From contig CAJNOI010000040.1 in assembly GCA_905250115.1 (NCBI GenBank), positions 565,682-629,681 on the forward strand: DNA of 64,000 bases, written 5' to 3'. The notes below the pieces were generated by a model. It worked only from the letters and a program-made list of their open reading frames with translations, ran no database searches and was not told the DNA's origin. Source of the stretch: Adineta steineri (Eukaryota; Rotifera; Eurotatoria; Adinetida; Adinetidae). The position numbers were made by a program, and so were the translations under genes. Shown here piece by piece: positions 46,030-61,007 of the stretch (position 1 is the first letter of the stretch; every line of letters starts with the position of its first letter).

Positions 46030-48343
46030 TATTAAATTCCATTACGATAATAACATAGTTTATCAGAAAAACTTTCATATTTTTGTTTTTAATAAAACTT
46101 TATTTTTTCTATCTGAATAAAATAATTTCATTTCAACAATAAAGTTGAATAACATTAATTTCTTTGTCAAGGATTCTGAAAAGAAAATAGCTTTCATTGC
46201 TTCTAGAAGGTCATTGAAACTTTTTTTTACAAGGACAAATTTTCAAGTAAACAAAATACTAACGATTTAAGTCACTAGATTTTCTTTATCTTTACAATCT
46301 CTGTATATATATACTGTGTGGACTTACCCGAGAACATGTATTGTTTAAATTATAATGTAATATGAATAATAGAATATAATAAAATGCAATGAATAGTAAT
46401 GCTACTAGATTCAAAATCAAATATGCACACTAAATTGCTCCCAATGCAAATATGATTAATCTTTTTCTTGGTAATTATGTTTTTGAATAAATATAGAAAA
46501 AAAAATGTAGAAACTATCTCTTGTATGTTAAGGACTTACGAAACATAGTGTGTTCATTAATGCAATTAATGACAGACAATGTTCATCGTTGAAAAAGATT
46601 TAATGATAAACTTAAGTAAATGAACAATATGATAATTCATAATCTTATGTCCTATAAACTTATGAGGACATTTATAATATCTAAGAAATTCTCATATATT
46701 CTTAGATGTAGCATGTAAGATTACATAAGGTAAATATGCACTAGTTGGATAACGAACTGTCTCAAATGAAAAATAAATAAAGATCAAGATCTATTATAAT
46801 GATGAGATACTTTTACTCCTAATTATTATAAGTGAATGATGAAAATGTAGAAGTATGACGGGTACTTATCATGTTTGTTTTAGTAATGACTTTTCTATCC
46901 CTAACTTCATTTTTGAAATTTGACATGTCTTAATGCAAATTAATGAATGTAAATAAGAAAATTCTGAGAAAAATGACTAATAATAAGGTATTCTTATACA
47001 GTAGAATAAAGTTAAGGAATCTCCTAAATCAATGTAGGTCTTTCATGTTAGCTCTTATTAAGATGTGTTTAAGAGACAAACTTCTGCTTTTATTGAAAAA
47101 ATCTGATGTATTCATACATCGGCAAACACTTATAGATTAGTGATGACAAACAGATAGATCTAAGTGTTATTACCTAGATCACACATCGAGAAGATATTAC
47201 ATCCAAGACAGCATTATAATCTGATCCCTAGATCAGATCATAACACTTCAATGTATTTATAAAAAAGAATATTTTTTGTCGAATAATACCCGTTGAAATG
47301 ATATCTAATTGAAATAACGTTCATTATTATTGAAATAGATTATGATTTGCTCATACTAACTACTGAATAGAAAATTAGAACTTGCTAGGCAATCGTATAT
47401 GTAAATTTTGTATGAAATCCTTGTTTTTTTGTCTTTATATAAACAAAGCAAATTGGATAGAGAAATATTCTCTATAGTTTTGAATTGAGCAAATTCTATT
47501 TTTCAAATCTTCAGACATGTTTTTTCCTCATCATATTTTTAGAATTAATAAGACTGTCTAATTTGTGTCAATTTGTCTTATTACTATAGATCATAATAAA
47601 TATCTCTGACAAATATATTATATAAAATTATCAGACTCCATATGTGCAACTGACTCTATATTTATAGAATGATTATTTTTGGCAAAGTAATTCATGCTAT
47701 ATTTTTATGTTAAATTTGTGTGTATAAATATATTTTCTGGATAAAATATTTTAACTTCATAGAAAAACCAGATGTTTCCTTATCTTGTTGTAATATAAAT
47801 TCAATGACTGATAAATCAAAGTTTATAAAAAAAACAGACGCATATGTCCGGGAATCTGTTTTAAGTTATCAATACACGTTGTTTTTCTTTTACTTACACA
47901 CAATAGTGTGACTTTAAAATCATAGAAATAATCAACTGCAAATCCCGACAAATATGTAACATGACTAATCCTCAGACGTCAAATGAATTTCAAAAGAAAA
48001 TATTTTTATATACATTATAATCGATTTAATTCAAGAAGATAATTAAATTTATAATTTTCTTATATTATCATTTTATGAATATTTGATATAACTTCTAATA
48101 GAAAAAGTAACTAGAATATTCAGTTCATTTTTTCCATTCTATTACTTTTCTTTTTTCACGTGTTCAATTGCGTCTTTCTTTTATTTTAATTACAAAAACA
48201 TATGACTTATTTTTTAACCGAATAAAATGCTCGGAAATATAAGAATATGATATAACACATATATTTCTATTGATTATTTGCTCTAGATTTTTAAATTTTT
48301 TTCTGATGAATAACAAGAAAAAAACAATATTATATAACAACCC
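46030..48343. other. Intergenic region
   Basis: About 2.3 kb, AT-rich, without supportable genes. AATAAA signals for the scramblase transcript occur near 46090. A small inverted pair AAGTGTTAT/ATAACACTT (47162-47170, 47240-47248) was noted but not judged significant. Confidence 0.4.
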
Positions 48344-48358
48344 AGAATATTCTAGAAT
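48344..48358. promoter_or_regulatory. Three-unit heat-shock element
   Basis: AGAATATTCTAGAAT is GAA-ta-TTC-ta-GAA, three alternating nGAAn pentamers with perfect spacing, the HSF1-type consensus. A weaker ATCTAGAAA lies about 30 bp downstream. It sits about 275 bp upstream of the TATA box of the p62-like gene, suggesting heat or proteotoxic-stress induction of that gene. Confidence 0.7.
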
Positions 48359-48631
48359 CGCATGGAACATTTTATACATTTGCATAACAATCTAGAAACA
48401 AAGGTTTACTAATTCAAAGATTTTCTAATATCTATGAAATCTATAGAAAAAGTTGCATTGTAACTGTTACCAGGCATATTTTGTGATGACTAACTATCAC
48501 GTGAATATGTCTTTTCTCTATACTTGCTCTGCATTAGTGCAACGACACGTCAGAGTGTTCTCTTTCGTCCTTATGTAACGCTCTTATTCTTCTATACTTT
48601 TCTACGATTACTCATCGTCTCAATACTGTAG

Positions 48632-48639
48632 TATAAAAG
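48632..48639 (+). promoter_or_regulatory. TATA box of the p62-like gene
   Basis: TATAAAAG, followed by GGAGCGAAG, lies 62 bp upstream of the ATG at 48694, leaving room for a start site near 48660 and a ~30-base leader. Confidence 0.7.
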
Positions 48640-48693
48640 GAGCGAAGAAATGTTATGCTGTTCATTCAAATCAACTAAAGCAAAACACGTACC

Positions 48694-50121
48694 ATGTCTT
48701 CTACACAACAGCAAGTTATTGTCAAAGCTTATTACAACGATCTCGTTGAAAGTCAACCAGAAATTCGTCGATTTGCTGTAAGTTTTTCTTATAATATGTT
48801 TAATTCAAATCTATCTATAATTATTTTGTAGATCGATGTATCAACAAACCAAGATGTTTATCAAGCATTGGAAACAACTATTTCTCAATTGAATAGTGAT
48901 TACGTTCAAGGTCAATTTACATTACAATATGTAGACGAAGACAATGATCGTATTACATTCTCATCGAACAATGAATTACGATCAGCTTTGAATAATATTT
49001 CAGCTGGTGGTGTAATTAAAATTTATGTTAAACCAAAAGCTAAAAAAACGGAAGAAGCAAAAGAAAATCCAACACTTCATTATGGTGTTCAATGTGACGG
49101 TTGTGAAGGTCCTGTAGTCGGTAATCGTTATAAGTAAGTTTTGAAAATATTATTTATTTATTTATTTGAATTTACTATTATTTGTCTGTTTAGATGTGCT
49201 GAATGTCCCGATTATGATTTATGTCAAGCCTGTTCGGATAAAAAAATTCATTCTGAACACAACATGATCAAAATAACTCACCCAACTCCACGCGGCTTTG
49301 GTGGACATCGTCGATGTGGTGGTGGCGGTGGTCGCGGACCATTTCATGGTGGCCGTGGACCATTTCATGGTGGTCGATGTGGTGGTGGTCCTCGTTTCTG
49401 GCGTCATTTTATGAACCAACAACAACAACAACAAGCAGGTGGTCCTGAAGCTGCTTTTCCATTTCCAGCTGATATGGCTGCATTTCTCAGCCAATTTACT
49501 GGTAAAGAATTATCGGAATTAGTCGAAGCTCATTTACCTGAAGCTCTTCGTACTGAAAAAATTAACGAAATGCTCAATCAATTTAAAACTGGTGAACAAG
49601 CAGATAAACCTCTTGATCAACATACTCTCTTAGAAAATGTTGGTAAATTCCTTCAAGAAGTTCTTTCACCATTTGGTATTGATTGTGATTATTTTGTTGA
49701 TAATCAAAATCAACAAAAAAAAGAAACAGCTGAACCAACTGAAAACAAGGAAAAAACTGAAGAAGCAACAGCAAGTAGCAATACAAGTGCTGAACCTAAA
49801 CCAACTGCTCCTCCATCCAACGGTGGTGCAACATCAGCTCCAGCTGGTCAACCATCATTTGGCAACTTACTTGAACAACTTCAAACAATGTTTAATCCAA
49901 TGTTTCAAGTACCACCAACATCGGCAGCAGCAGCAGCAACAACTGTTACAGCTGAAGATAAAGAAGCTGCTGAACAAAAAAAAATGGATGAATGTATTGA
50001 ACGAATGACTGCAATGGGTTTTGTTGATTCAAATGGTGTCCTTACTGAACTTATTAAATCGAAAAAAGGTGATCTCAATCAAGTTCTCGATGCTCTCAAT
50101 CCTCGTAATTACAAAAATTAG
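48694..50121 (+). CDS. SQSTM1: Sequestosome-1/p62-like autophagy adaptor (PB1-ZZ-UBA)
   Basis: Three exons, 48694-48777, 48832-49133 and 49194-50121, phases agreeing, 437 aa. Order: PB1 (about residues 7-95; basic VIVKAYY at the front, acidic YVDEDNDRI cluster behind), ZZ zinc finger (about 111-155: CDGCEG, CAECPDYDLCQAC, H..H), a Gly/His-rich GGRGPFHGG repeat segment, a Gln run, a long low-complexity linker, and a C-terminal UBA (about 393-434: RMTAMGFVDSNGVLTELI). p62 binds ubiquitinated cargo through UBA, self-assembles through PB1 and links cargo to autophagosomes. I did not find an obvious acidic WxxL-type LIR in the linker. The Gly-rich FHGG duplication is not a usual p62 feature. The upstream HSE and TATA box point to stress induction. 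Confidence 0.92.
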
Positions 50122-50836
50122 ATCATGCAGCACCAAAACATAAACTTTCAACTTAATTTTTTGTAGTATTCAATCTAGAGAAACCGTATTATAACTCATT
50201 CATTTTAATCAATTAAGAAATAAAAATAAACGTTGAATAACATATAAATAATACTTATTTATTTCATACATCAGATAATACTAACTTTTTGATAAAAATA
50301 GTTTTAATTATATTTAGGTCTTATCTTAATACGGATATGATATGTAATATATAGAAAATTCCAGATTATAAAAATCGTTTTACTATACTATACATGATAT
50401 ATTATAGAGGATCTGATTTCAAACTTGTGTGTAAACAAAAATGACTCTATGTTGTTACAGATGTATCATTATAAAGAGAGGGAATATGAACGATAGAAAG
50501 TTGTGAGATAAAATACAATATTTGTTTGAAATCGTTGATTCTATACAATTGCGGTTACAAATAACTCAAAGTGAAGAGTTTTTTTTCATGACATTTATTC
50601 TTTTTATTTTCTTGATAACCTGATAATTATAGGACATAAAAGTTAAAAGTAAATATCAAAAGATCTCAATTAATTCTAGTGACATCTGTCTATTTTTTTA
50701 TCTTCATTATAGAGAATAATTATACAATGTGATTGGTTAGTTGCCATATTTGTTTATTTATTTCTTACAACATAGACATTACACTTCGAATTGCTTAATT
50801 CTTAGTTGTACAATCTTTATCTTTGACAGTAAAAGA
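50122..50836. other. Intergenic region
   Basis: AT-rich, with no gene seen. An AATAAA-like signal for p62 lies near 50220. CTTTGACAG, a possible splice acceptor, precedes the mL48 start by 7 bases. Confidence 0.4.
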
Positions 50837-51737
50837 ATGAATTCAGTATTGAAACGATTAGTACCTCTTCTATCTCCCTATACATATAGATCATTACTAT
50901 CTGTACGTTTCACTCGGTAAGTTTATTTTATTTTCATATAAATGTCATTAATTATATATATATTCAGATCTGACAATCGTGCATCAGTTGCAAAATCAAA
51001 CAATGTAAATCCTGAAACTGTATGTGTTATTCCTGATCCAACAACAAATCGTGGTATTATCTATGAACCACCATATCTATTCGAAACTGATCTTTATCCT
51101 AACTATTCCTTATTGGCTGTTTCTATACGAGGTTATGATTACGTTGTACTCGAAGGTTATTTTCGATACATACAAAAATTAGCTAAATCACTCGATATTC
51201 AAGTACCAGAAGCGTATGTAATCATTTTTTGATCTATTTTCATTATGAATCATTGATTTTTAGTGTGCCTATTCCAGCTAAATCATCTCGTGTAACAATT
51301 CTTAAACCACGTAGTGCACAGATTGATGTTGAACATCATTTAAATTTATATCATCGTATAGTTAAAGTAAATAGTTAAAAACAAAATTGAAAACTCTTAA
51401 AAAATTTTCAATTTAGTTTGCAAAAGTAAAAGCAACAATAGCACCAATATTATTTGAATGTATACGTTTGAATGTTCCTGAAGGTGTTGAACTTCGAATT
51501 GATGAACCAAATGAAGATGATGATGCATTTCGTTATGTACCTGATGTTGAATTAAAACAATTACAAAGTGAATTACGTGCTATTGATCATGAAAAAGAAG
51601 AAACACAAAAAGCGAAAGATGCTAAACGTGCTTTAAGACAAAAAGAAAAAGCACAATCAATGCTTTTATCTATATTATCACCATTTAATGATGAAGCACT
51701 GCCACCATCATCAGATAAAGATGATGAATCTAAATAG
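50837..51737 (+). CDS. MRPL48: Mitochondrial large-subunit ribosomal protein mL48
   Basis: Four exons, 50837-50916, 50968-51213, 51264-51366 and 51417-51737, phases agreeing, 249 aa. A basic, hydroxyl-rich N-terminus (MNSVLKRLVPLLSPYTYRS) looks like a mitochondrial targeting peptide. The uS10-like domain follows: LLAVSIRGYDYVVLEGYFRY, LAKSLDIQVPEAVPIPAKS, and CIRLNVPEGVELRI. After it comes an RYVPDVELKQLQ stretch that favours mL48 over the related mS10. A charged coiled C-terminus (LRAIDHEKEETQKAKDAKRA) follows. It acts in the mitochondrial ribosome. mL48 versus mS10 is the main uncertainty. Confidence 0.82.
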
Positions 51738-52035
51738 TTTATATTTAAAAATACTTTTCGTTGTTTTTGTTTTATAACATTAGTTTTGAGATTGTTATTG
51801 CTATTTTTTAGATGATTCGTTTTTCTTCAACAAATCATATTACTTGATCAATGTGTAATGGAAATTTATTTTGAAAAATTTCTGTTGTCTTACTTTACAC
51901 GAACAGTCATGATCAAATAGACAGTCTAATCGTATGTTGTTAAAAGAAAATAAAAAAAAATATTCTACCTTATCTTTCTCATATATATATATAGATTATA
52001 AAAATAGATAATGATTTAAGAAATATAGTAATTTT

Positions 52036-52052
52036 ATTTTTTTATCTTTCAG
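52036..52052 (+). promoter_or_regulatory. Splice acceptor 5 bases before an ATG (candidate trans-splice site)
   Basis: A polypyrimidine tract ending TTTATCTTTCAG leaves only ATACA before the start codon at 52058, 320 bp after the mL48 stop. A second case, GTTGTTTTTAG plus AT, precedes the ATG at 63454. Bdelloid rotifers are known to use spliced-leader trans-splicing; an ordinary 5'-UTR intron is the alternative. Confidence 0.4.
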
Positions 52053-52057
52053 ATACA

Positions 52058-55038
<2,981 letters not shown>

Positions 55039-56047
55039 TAAAAAATAATAATAACAAAGAATGTAGGATTTTCTATTTCTAGAATAACCGTTCAAAGAAA
55101 TTAAGGAAAAACAAAAAAAAAAAACATCATTTACTTCGAATTCTCTTTTCGTTCATTTTGTTTGCTTCTTCTTCTTGTACAATTCTATTAACAAATACAT
55201 ATATATATATATATATATAGATATATACACATACATAAATACCATATGATTTTTGTTGTGTTTAATGTTTATTATCACAACAAGCAAGAGATATTGTTTC
55301 TTTTTTCATTTTTTGTTTTCTTTTCTTTTTGTGTTTGTTAATCTTTATTCTTCTTCTTCTTTAAGGATTTATGAACAAATGATGCATAAAAATAACTAAG
55401 AGAGATTGATACATATGATCATCTTCATCTATTTCGACATGTACGAAAAAAGAATATCTTTGGATTTATAATTTCTGTCATGTAAGATAGAAAATATAAT
55501 TATGGATTAAGTTTTATTTTATTTGGAAATAAAGGAGGAGGCAAGATATTTGAAATTTCGTTTTATTATATTATTATCATTATTTATTTTCTTTTTTTTG
55601 TCTTGCTAGAGCAACATTGGTTTATAGCCAGTGCTCATCTGCGAATTATAAAAAAGGTCCGCACAAGAAAAAATACTACAGAATTAAAAGGAGAGATTTG
55701 ATAGCAAAATATATTGTATTCCACTTTGTTTTTTGCCATTGCATGCTTGTTTATTTAGTGATTAAATGACTGATATCAATATTTCTACTGGATTAATTCT
55801 CGCCGACTTGTTCGGACAAGTATAACTTATGCAAAAATCTTTTTTTATTTCTTAATATATTTTTTTTCTTTTTTATATTACTCTTCAGTTATTCAACAAC
55901 TACATGAAATTATTATTCCATATTTAAATTAATTTGTAATTTAATTGTAATAAATTAAGATAATAAAATAAATTTAAAATATAAAAAAATTTGTTATATA
56001 TTTTTTTCTACTTACTTTATTTATTTAAGATATAATAAACATCAATA
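55039..56047. other. Intergenic region
   Basis: About 1 kb, very AT-rich, with a TA microsatellite at about 55197-55220 and several poly-T runs. No gene seen. Confidence 0.4.
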
Positions 56048-57365
56048 ATGTTGCACCTTCCCTCAATGTTAACCTATGGATTTTTATCTTTTTCCATGGC
56101 ATTTCTTAATAAAGCCCTTTTTGAAATAGCTGATTTTCGCAATAGTTTATTTGTTATATTTATTCAGCTTTTATTCGTACTATTATCATTTCAAATACTT
56201 GGCTATATTCGTCTTATGTCAATACCACTGATAACACGAAATGATATATATGTATTTCTTGTTCCGTCCATTCTCTATAGTTTGAGTACTGTATTATCTT
56301 TACAAGCACTTATGAAACTTAATGTTGCTATTTACGTTGTGATTAAGGTTAGTTTATCTTAATATTCAAATGTATATATATATATTCTTTTTAAATTCAA
56401 AAATAAGAATTGAATTGAAATATTATCGAGTAAGGTATTACAATCTGCATTATATATGTGCTAGAATGGAGAAAAGAGCATGTTTAAATAGAAACTATAA
56501 GCTTAAAAGCTTGATTTTACATAATTCTATTAGCTCTTTATAAATCTCTCGATTAGTCATTATAAAACTTCTTCTTTTAGCGTTGTACACCAGCATTAAC
56601 ATTTATTTTATCCACACTTGTATTAAAAAAACAAAAACTTAGTCTTAAACTTGGTTTATGTGTATTTGCCATTACATTTGGTGCTGTAATAACATCAGCT
56701 GGTGATTTAACATTTCATGGAGAATCATATCTCATTGGAGGTCTTAGTGTTATATTTCAATCACTTTATCTTCTAACAATTCAACGATGTAGTGAACAAA
56801 AAACATCTTCGGATGTACTTTATATTAATAGTCTTTTATCATTACCAATGGTATTAGTTCTCATGCTTGTATTAACTGATGAAGTATCAAGTGTTCGATC
56901 TTATAATGGTTATAATACATTTTCGTTTTGGTTATATTTTATGGCATCAACATTTGGTGGAGGTTTACTCAATGGTGCAACATTTTGGTGTACAATGAAA
57001 AATTCAGCTTTGACAACAAGGTTTTTTCTTGACTCTAGGAATTTAAAAAAATACGAAAATATTTTCTTTGTTTTAGTGTTGTTGGTGTACTTAAAAGTAT
57101 CTTACAAGTTTTCTTTGGTTTGTTTGTATTCGATCGATTTTCAATAAATATTAATACAGTTGTTGGTATTGGATTATCATTAGTTTCTGGTACAATATTT
57201 AGTTATTTGGAATATACATCAAAACAAGCAAAATCAGCAACAAGTATGAACAGTATTGATTATGAACAACAGACTCACCAGCTCCTAAATTCATCACTTG
57301 ATACACAAGATATAACAACAAATACAGAAAAGTTTGTGAATATTTCAATATCTAAAATTTGTTGA
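56048..57365 (+). CDS. SLC35D-like nucleotide-sugar transporter
   Basis: Three exons, 56048-56347, 56581-57020 and 57077-57365, phases agreeing, 342 aa. About ten hydrophobic segments form the drug/metabolite-transporter fold. Family marks are FLNKALFEIADFRNSLFV at the N-terminus, the RCTPALTFILSTLVLKKQ hinge after TM4, GDLTFHGESYLIGG, and the late SALTTRVVGVLKSILQVF (formed across the last splice), typical of SLC35D (UDP-glucuronate/UDP-N-acetylhexosamine) members. The C-tail of ~55 residues is polar. It is expected in Golgi or ER membrane, importing nucleotide sugars for glycosylation; the substrate is not determined. A slightly weak donor (AGGTTTTTT) ends exon 2. Confidence 0.82.
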
Positions 57366-57773
57366 TCTTTCTATGGGAAATAATTATCTAACATCTTATT
57401 TTTTGTTCTGTTATATAGCTTAAGAATTATAAGTTTATATAAATCAATAGGCATTTTTTTTTAAAATGAAAATTTTATATAAATTTTACTTTTAGAATAT
57501 TCGGCCATGCCACAAATGAAGCCCGTGTAAGATTACAATAAAAATAATTAATTCCATATTTATCATTATCATTGCAAAAAATACAAAAAACCCAATATCT
57601 TCTCGCTCTTTTTCTTCATTGTTATTCTCAAATATTCGTACTAGATGTGATATAATTTATGTTTCTTTTATATATGCAAAATTTCCTATTTGACTTTTAT
57701 TATTTTATGCGTTTAATTATAAACACAAATACCATCGACCTGAATTTTATGTTTCAGATAGAATGTTACTACG

Positions 57774-59074
57774 ATGAATGTTTATATATTTACTTATTTT
57801 CTCGTATGTAAAGAAAATTTATTGAAATAATTTGTATGTATTATTATTTCAGTTCACTTCTGTTTATTGCGTAAAACCACCATGTTCACGTGAAGGCAGC
57901 CGAGTTGTTCGCGATTATTTTACACGAGTAATTGTTTGAAAAAAAAGATAATTCTCTTTAATTAACTTTTGTAAATAGGCACTTGCACCAATTTATGAAA
58001 AAAATCAACTAGCTATTCCATTGGAATGTGTGTTTTCGCCAATGCGTGATATTTTTTATCGACATGAGTTACATAAACATAAAATATCGAATGATAAATG
58101 GTTATGTAAATATTGTAATAAAACATTTTTGTCCGAATTTTATCTTGATATGCATTTTGTTAATCGACATAATGAAACATTATTAATAGTAAGAACAAAG
58201 AAGCGATTGAAATTTATTTTTAAAAAACGGGAATTGTTTATTTAGAATGAACAATCAACATGTCTATCGGATTATTGTTCTATTTTTCGATGTGAAGTTT
58301 TAAAACGACCAAAAAGATCTTTAAGATCTTTAAATCCATTAAGACGAACATCTGGAAAGACATCAAGAAAACCGAAACGAGTTATTAATGAACAACAACT
58401 TAATGTTCTACGAACACATTGTTCTGTAAATAAAATATTTCTGTATATAAGAGTTTATTCATCGATTTTATTTATTTTAGTCTCTTCTTAATCAATGTAT
58501 TCCACAAAGTGTTAATCATGATACACGAGTTAAAGTACAACGTAAGTATTGATTATTGTCGAAATCTTAAAGTATTTATTTCTATGTTTAGATCAAATGT
58601 ATGCGGAAGTTTGTGCTTATTTAACAACGAATAGATATTCTGAATTACCAACATATCGCGTAAGATATTTTTATTTTCTATCAGAAAATTTTTTTTAATT
58701 TATGTATTTAATAGAAACCACTAGTCAATTTTACAACTATTTTTTGTTTGGTAATCTTTATTGGTATGTGTCTTGTTGGCATCGGTGTAGTAACACATTC
58801 TGACTGGAAGTATGTGTATTTGTTTTGATTAATTCATATATATATTTTTGTTTATTATTTAAGATTGGATGAAAGTGATGAGTATCAAGCTGAAAAATAT
58901 CTTTCTCCTGATACAATATCTACAGCAACGGCTTTATTATCAACAACACCTGCGAATGGAATGATTAATTCATCGAAGAATACAGGAGCATCTATACGTC
59001 AACGAGTTCGATTTAAACCACCCGAAGGTGAATGTCAAAATTTACATTCACATTCACATCATGAACATACGTGA
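57774..59074 (+). CDS. Signal-peptide, C2H2-like, single-pass membrane protein
   Basis: Eight exons: 57774-57803, 57853-57927, 57979-58188, 58246-58425, 58481-58541, 58592-58659, 58715-58809, 58864-59074. Phases agree, 309 aa. I chose the ATG at 57774 because it completes a signal peptide across the first intron (MNVYIFTYFLFTSVYC); an upstream ATG at 57508 runs into a stop. Next come CVKPPCSREGSRVVRDYF, a Cys/His segment (CVFSPMRDIFYRHELHKH), one C2H2-like unit (WLCKYCNKTFLSEFYLDMHF.NRH), CLSDYCSIFRCEVL, a basic region, a membrane helix (TTIFCLVIFIGMCLVGIGVV) and an acidic-to-polar tail ending in His-rich HSHSHHEHT. A zinc-finger-like unit on the lumenal side would be unusual. I recognise the pattern from animal uncharacterised proteins but have no name. 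Confidence 0.7.
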
Positions 59075-59849
59075 ATCTATAAGATTATTTTTATTGTGAT
59101 CAATGTTTTCTGTCAGTCATTTATTTTGTGCAATCTCTTCATATTTTTTGTTTTGTTTTTATTTGTTGTGAGATATTTATTGAATAGTTTTACGAAAAAA
59201 ATATAAGTATTCTAGTCATTGTAATACTATGAAATTATTTGTAAAAATAAAAACTTACTCAATATATTTAATTTATTCGTATAAACAAAGCAAAAAACAA
59301 CAAATAGATAAATCTTATTCAATAAGATGCAAACATAGTTGTATATAAATCGCGCAATATCATTCGATCGGTAATGCTAATTATCGATGCACTTGATTGT
59401 TTACGCCTATATTTACGACCGTCTGAGAATCTCAAACATCTTTAGCGCCGATATCACTTACAGCTAATCGCATACACCCTTATCTATTCGTTTCAAATGG
59501 AGAATAGTTTATGAATGGTTTGAACTTTGGCTATGAAGAGATCCGTAATTGATTCTAACCGTCAGGTGATCTATGCTAGATTCACGAGAATATGTCATAA
59601 ATTTAAATATCCATCAGTGTTCTTTTTGTTCTAGTTTCTATCATAGAATCGAGTCTATTGATTTTATATTACAATAACTGACTTGACTCTATTAATTCTG
59701 AACAAAGCTTAGAGAAACTAAAATCGAAATAGAAAGCGTAATAATAATATTTATTTTCTTCTATGATACAATTACTGATTTATTCTGGGCAAAGAAAAAA
59801 TAATTCTACAATTTTTACTTTTAAAATAGAATTTGACGAATAATTAGTT
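59075..59849. other. Convergent intergenic region
   Basis: Sequence between two convergent genes. AT-rich with nothing recognised. Confidence 0.4.
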
Positions 59850-61007
59850 TCAATATGGATATGGTTTTGGATTATCTTCTTGAAGATCATTTTCAACTTG
59901 TTGTTCATGTTTTTCATCAAGATATTTTAAAACAACATCTTCATAAGCTTGTTTTCCTTTATATCGTGCAACATCATCAGGCCAACTACGTATAGCTGAA
60001 GCTAATCGTCCTGGAATATTTGGTTCTTCTGCAATATCTACAACGGGAATAAAATAAGGACGAATAGTAAAAAGAATTGCGCCTGATCTTGGTAATCGTC
60101 TAAGTGATTGTCTTTCACTACGAAAATGAATCTTTTCAATAGGAGGATTTGGTATAGCATTTTCCCATCCTATACCAAACGTATCTTCTGATCCAATTGA
60201 AGATGACCAAGCTAATTCACCATCTGTTTGAATAAAATAATTATAACGAATAACTGGATGTTGAGGAGACATTTTTTGAAAATATCTTTCCATACTACAT
60301 TTTAATTTTTCTTCAAATTTTGGTACATCACCTGACGTATGAATTTGTGCAAGAGGCATATTGAATTTATCTTCCAGACGCCAAAAACCAGGAATAATAA
60401 TAATACCACCTTTAAGATAATATTGTCCATCAGATCCTTCCATCATAAGTGCTAAATCATCTTGAATTAAAAGTGATGCATATTTAAGTGGATCATCGGA
60501 ATAAATAGGATATGTTTCTCCTGTTGTTTTAATTCGAATTTGTTTTTGTTTATTATTAAATTGATATTCAAAAAGAGATGGATAACGATAAACTAAATAT
60601 TCACTTAATAATTCCATTGTTTCAAGTGCAGCATCTTGTGCTTCAGGTGCTATTTTATATAAACGAGAAGATCGATCTTCTGAAAGTCGAGCAAGTTTTG
60701 TATTATGATATTTTGTCCATTCATTATCTAATTCAATCCAATCATTCCAATCTAAATGTTTAATGCCCATTGTAACAAAATAATCAGGTCCATATTTAAA
60801 TGGACGATATGGTAATGGACGAGTCGTTTCCACGGACCAGTCTGGATAAGGAACTGGACGAGGTGCTTCAAATGAAACAGGAGTCCATTTTCCAAATACT
60901 TTTTTATTATCAACTGGTACTTGTTTCAATTTTCGACGTTTTACAGATTGCACGAAATAAACCAGTGATCCAATGATTAGAAAACATATCAACAAAAATC
61001 CTAACAT
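59850..61007 (-). CDS. DUF3445 (heme-dependent oxidative N-demethylase-like), fungal type
   Basis: An intronless frame of 385 aa on the minus strand. An N-terminal membrane anchor (MLGFLLICFLIIGSLVYFVQ) is followed by the DUF3445 domain: RPVPYPDWSVETTRPLPYRP, KYGPDYFVTMGIKHLDWNDW, IELDNEWTKYHNTKLAR, APEAQDAALETMELLSEYL, RYPSLFE, then PGFWRLEDKFNMPLAQIH, HPVIRYNYFIQTDGEL and FTIRPYF. This order and wording match fungal members closely. Bacterial relatives belong to heme-dependent oxidative N-demethylases acting on methylamines. The domain is rare in animals, and every neighbour of comparable size has introns, so horizontal acquisition from a fungus is likely. The substrate in this lineage is unknown. 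Confidence 0.82.
   Translation of the reverse strand: MLGFLLICFLIIGSLVYFVQSVKRRKLKQVPVDNKKVFGKWTPVSFEAPRPVPYPDWSVETTRPLPYRPFKYGPDYFVTMGIKHLDWNDWIELDNEWTKYHNTKLARLSEDRSSRLYKIAPEAQDAALETMELLSEYLVYRYPSLFEYQFNNKQKQIRIKTTGETYPIYSDDPLKYASLLIQDDLALMMEGSDGQYYLKGGIIIIPGFWRLEDKFNMPLAQIHTSGDVPKFEEKLKCSMERYFQKMSPQHPVIRYNYFIQTDGELAWSSSIGSEDTFGIGWENAIPNPPIEKIHFRSERQSLRRLPRSGAILFTIRPYFIPVVDIAEEPNIPGRLASAIRSWPDDVARYKGKQAYEDVVLKYLDEKHEQQVENDLQEDNPKPYPY

Noticed and set aside
47155-47255. Short inverted pair AAGTGTTAT / ATAACACTT with nearby GATC repeats
   Set aside because: Arms are only 9 bp with 69 bp between, within the chance range for AT-rich DNA, and there is no extension of pairing.
57508-57531. Start of the C2H2 membrane gene at an earlier ATG
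   Set aside because: MPQMKPV is followed at once by a stop; using the downstream GT as donor does not give phase 0 for the next exon, whereas the ATG at 57774 does and supplies a signal peptide.
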